Origin: Bacteroidales bacterium UBA5197
Lineage (GTDB): Bacteria > Bacteroidota > Bacteroidia > Bacteroidales > Lentimicrobiaceae
DNA: 7,302 nt
Reading direction: 5' to 3'
Assembly: GCA_002412885.1 (NCBI GenBank)
Contig: DHVX01000032.1
Coordinates: forward strand, 1-7,302
Part shown: piece by piece, positions 5,796 through 7,302 of the stretch
How the letters are laid out: each line of letters opens with the position of its first letter
Numbering within the stretch: position 1 is the stretch's first letter
The notes under the pieces: model-generated
Databases searched by the model: none
The model's input: only the letters and a program-made list of their open reading frames with translations
Told to the model about the DNA's origin: nothing
Program-made: the position numbers and the translations under genes

Positions 5796-6251
5796 TCATA
5801 AACGAAGAGAGGAAGTTACAAGCAGGATGTCGCCCCAGGGTGGGTCCGGCGAATCGATAGAAACGCCTGACAATGTTCCTGCAAACAGAACGGCGTTTGA
5901 TTCTAAACTATTAAAAATGGCAAGTATTGCAATATCAGGCTGAAGCACTTTAAATAATGATGAGAGATAATCTGCATCAATCTTTATGAAAAGGCGTGAA
6001 TCTTCACAGCATGCCTGTTTGGAAAAGAATGTATGATGGGTGCAATTTCCTTCATGCGTGATGGCACATTCGTTGTGCTCTACCGCCCTGAATAAACTTA
6101 CAGGCTCACTGCAACATGAATTTGATCCGTCAACACTTACTTCAGTGGTTCCCATAGCGCTGCAATGGTGCAGAAACACCACAATGCCTGAAGCCGGCAC
6201 CAGAAAAGCGACCAGAACAATCAGAACAGCTATGTTTTTAAGAAACTTCAC
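5796..6251 (-). CDS. Small Cys-rich exported or membrane protein, HYC_CC_PP-like
   Basis: A 151-residue protein with one N-terminal hydrophobic segment (about 7-27) serving as signal peptide or anchor. It shows the three marks that name the HYC_CC_PP family of Bacteroidetes: a His-x-Cys motif after the hydrophobic stretch (here HHC, 28-30), CC pairs (46-47 and 81-82) and PP near the C-terminus (DPPWGD, 136-141). Further residues Cys62, Cys70 and nearby histidines (NCTHHTF) make a likely soft-metal or redox-active surface. The start is the GTG at 6251. The frame extends to a TTG at 6269, but that codon lies inside the -7 box of a strong promoter match and cannot be in the mRNA; no in-frame ATG precedes the mature part. 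It is the first gene of the receptor/HMA locus. Function is unknown; a role in metal handling with the receptor is inferred from context. Confidence 0.75.
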   Translation of the reverse strand: MKFLKNIAVLIVLVAFLVPASGIVVFLHHCSAMGTTEVSVDGSNSCCSEPVSLFRAVEHNECAITHEGNCTHHTFFSKQACCEDSRLFIKIDADYLSSLFKVLQPDIAILAIFNSLESNAVLFAGTLSGVSIDSPDPPWGDILLVTSSLRL

Positions 6252-6266
6252 CTTGTGTATTTTTGA

Positions 6267-6296
6267 CAAAAATAAGCATTAGCTGAATATAGGCAA
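6267..6296 (-). promoter_or_regulatory. Bacteroidetes-type promoter for the metal locus
   Basis: On the minus strand TTG (6296-6294) and TATTTTTG (6274-6267) are separated by 19 bp, a full -33/-7 match. The expected start near 6259-6261 leaves a leader of about 10 nt before the GTG at 6251. No operator or repressor site is obvious around it, so any metal-responsive control is not visible. Confidence 0.7.
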
Positions 6297-6365
6297 GGGT
6301 TTTATGAAATAATTAACATAAGGAGTTGTAATGTGCGCAAAACCAGAAAGAAAATCTCCAAATCT

Positions 6366-6402
6366 TTGCGCCATTGCGCCTGCCCGACGCAACGTAATGG
6401 CG
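6366..6402. repeat. Two 8-bp repeats and a possible hairpin downstream of tRNA-His
   Basis: TTGCGCCA and TTGCGCCT stand in tandem at 6366-6381, GC-richer than the surroundings. CGCCATT (6369-6375) can pair with AATGGCG (6396-6402), with an inner GCG/CGC pairing. It resembles a worn fragment of a simple octamer repeat. The remaining gap from 6297 to 6425 holds nothing else I can support. Confidence 0.35.
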
Positions 6403-6425
6403 GCGGGTCCCTGATCGAACCCCAA

Positions 6426-6453
6426 TAAAAAAAGACCGGCAAAACCGATCTTT
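6426..6453 (-). terminator. Rho-independent terminator of tRNA-His
   Basis: AAAGATCGG and CCGGTCTTT (minus strand; plus positions 6445-6453 and 6431-6439) form a 9-bp stem with one T-G wobble around a 5-nt loop, followed on the minus strand by a run of Ts (plus 6427-6433). It begins 7 bases after the tRNA 3' end. Confidence 0.85.
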
Positions 6454-6460
6454 AATTTTG

Positions 6461-6535
6461 GGTGGGATACGGGGCTCGAACCCGCGACCTTCTGAACCAC
6501 AATCAGACGCTCTAACCAACTGAGCTAAAACCACC
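6461..6535 (-). tRNA. tRNA-His (anticodon GTG)
   Basis: The minus strand folds as a 75-nt cloverleaf including the extra G-1 typical of histidine tRNA, opposite C73. The D stem is GCTC/GAGC, the anticodon stem TCTGA/TCAGA is fully paired around the loop TTGTGGT with anticodon GTG, the variable loop is AGGTC, and the T arm is GCGGG-TTCGAGC-CCCGT. CCA is not encoded. The acceptor stem is odd: G-1:C73 to G4:C69 and T7:A66 pair, but T5/C68 and T6/T67 do not. It has its own promoter and terminator. Identity is firm; full activity is likely but the acceptor deserves checking. Confidence 0.92.
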
Positions 6536-6551
6536 GTGTTATTTGGGACTG

Positions 6552-6559
6552 CAAAAATA
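6552..6559 (-). promoter_or_regulatory. -7 element for tRNA-His
   Basis: TATTTTTG on the minus strand (6559-6552) fits TAnnTTTG. A start near 6545 gives a short 5' leader of about 9-10 nt before the tRNA. No TTG lies at the standard -33 distance. Confidence 0.55.
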
Positions 6560-6627
6560 ATACTTTTTCTTCAATTAATAAAAACTTTTCAAGAAGGATT
6601 TTTTTTAAGCAGGCCCGCATTTCTTGC

Positions 6628-6635
6628 TAAATTTG
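6628..6635 (+). promoter_or_regulatory. -7 element for the TIGR00266-family gene
   Basis: TAAATTTG matches TAnnTTTG. The -33 region is a T-rich run without a clear TTG. A start near 6641-6643 gives a leader of about 28 nt to the ATG at 6670. It is divergent from the tRNA-His promoter about 70 bp away. Confidence 0.55.
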
Positions 6636-6669
6636 TCATCCATAACCATTCCAAAAAAAATATAACCCC

Positions 6670-7302
6670 ATGAGCGACATAATTGATTACAAAATCTACG
6701 GCGACGATATGCAACTGGTTGAAGTTGAACTCGATCCTTCAGAAGGTGTCAGGGCTGAAGTTGGAGCCATGATGTATATGGATCAGGGTATAGAAATGCA
6801 GACATCCACTGGTGGCGGACTTTTCAAAGGATTTAAACGCATGCTCACCGGCGATGGTTTCTTTATTACCACCTTCCTAAACAACGATTCTTATAAAAGA
6901 AAAGTTGCATTTGCAGCACCCTATCCGGGAAAAATCATACCACTTGAACTTGAAAAGTTTGGAGGTGAATTTATCTGTCAGAAAGATTCATTCCTTTGCG
7001 CTGCCAGAGGAATAGACATTGATATCGCGTTCACAAAAAAAATAGGCGCAGGACTTTTCGGTGGCGAAGGGTTTATTCTGCAAAAGCTGAGCGGAAATGG
7101 ACTGGCATTTGTTCACGCCGGAGGCACCATTGTTCAGCGGGAATTAAAACCCGGCGAAATCCTGAATGTGGATACCGGTTGTCTGGTGGCAATGCACCCT
7201 TCCGTTGATTATGATATAAGATTTGTTGGTGGCTTTAAAAATGCACTTTTTGGAGGTGAAGGCTTATTCCTTGTTAAACTTACCGGTCCCGGGCTTGTGT
7301 AT
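6670..7302 (+). CDS. TIGR00266/AIM24-family protein (3' end cut by window)
   Basis: The frame stays open from the ATG at 6670 to the window edge (211 residues, no stop). The sequence is typical of the TIGR00266/AIM24 family: IDYKIYGDDMQLVEVELDP at the start, AEVGAMMYMDQGIEMQTST (29-47), then glycine-rich GGGLFKGFKRMLTGDGFFIT (48-67), and two further GAGLFGGEGFILQKLSGNG- and NALFGGEGLFLVKLTGPG-type repeats. These form a stacked beta-sandwich of trimeric type. Members are usually 220-270 residues, so only the last few tens are probably missing. The family's bacterial role is unknown; yeast AIM24 is mitochondrial. No signal peptide is seen, so it is probably cytoplasmic. It has its own promoter box and stands apart from the metal locus. 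Confidence 0.9.
   Translation, partial: MSDIIDYKIYGDDMQLVEVELDPSEGVRAEVGAMMYMDQGIEMQTSTGGGLFKGFKRMLTGDGFFITTFLNNDSYKRKVAFAAPYPGKIIPLELEKFGGEFICQKDSFLCAARGIDIDIAFTKKIGAGLFGGEGFILQKLSGNGLAFVHAGGTIVQRELKPGEILNVDTGCLVAMHPSVDYDIRFVGGFKNALFGGEGLFLVKLTGPGLVY

Noticed and set aside
6279..6534. Two minus-strand frames of 73 residues (one beginning MVLAQLVRAS)
   Set aside because: They read through the tRNA-His gene and its terminator, a well-known source of spurious proteins.

Overview
The window looks like a chromosomal piece of a Bacteroidota (Bacteroidetes) genome. Exact or near-exact copies of the phylum's -7 promoter motif TAnnTTTG lie in front of most genes, and Shine-Dalgarno sequences are weak or absent. 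There is an outer-membrane TonB-dependent receptor with an N-terminal CarboxypepD_reg-like domain, a small cysteine-rich protein resembling the HYC_CC_PP family, and short-period 7-bp and 8-bp intergenic repeats. Base composition is moderate and codon use looks similar throughout. I see no transposase, integrase, phage gene or CRISPR array.

Layout. 1-100: composite simple repeat ending exactly at the promoter of smpB (117-563, +), the tmRNA partner of ribosome rescue. 631-2773 (+): a likely co-directional group of an exported thioredoxin-fold protein, a YhdH/AcuI-type NADPH-dependent reductase (5 bp downstream) and an NTF2-like lipoprotein (41 bp downstream). 2797-2836: a hairpin in the convergent gap, with a T tract on the minus strand. 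2870-6251 (-): a three-gene metal-type locus, read right to left as HYC_CC_PP-like protein, TonB-dependent receptor and secreted heavy-metal-associated (HMA) protein. The receptor and HMA genes are separated by about 230 bp that are almost entirely 7-bp and 8-bp tandem repeats. 6426-6559 (-): tRNA-His with its own promoter and terminator. 6670 to the end (+): a TIGR00266/AIM24-family protein cut by the window edge.

How the genes fit together. The minus-strand locus probably handles a soft metal, most likely copper. A receptor for outer-membrane uptake is flanked by two small exported proteins rich in Cys and His that could bind the metal in the periplasm. Its transcript probably starts at the well-matched promoter at 6267-6296 and ends at the 2797-2836 hairpin. 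The plus-strand group has no obvious shared pathway. smpB, tRNA-His and the TIGR00266 gene are housekeeping or general genes.

The most unusual feature is the composite repeat. Two intergenic copies share the same module order on the same strand (8-mer CCTTGTC type, then 7-mer AAATCCG, then AAATTA). One abuts the smpB promoter box, and the other supplies the stop codon of the TonB-dependent receptor. I found no convincing entirely new enzymatic or defence system.
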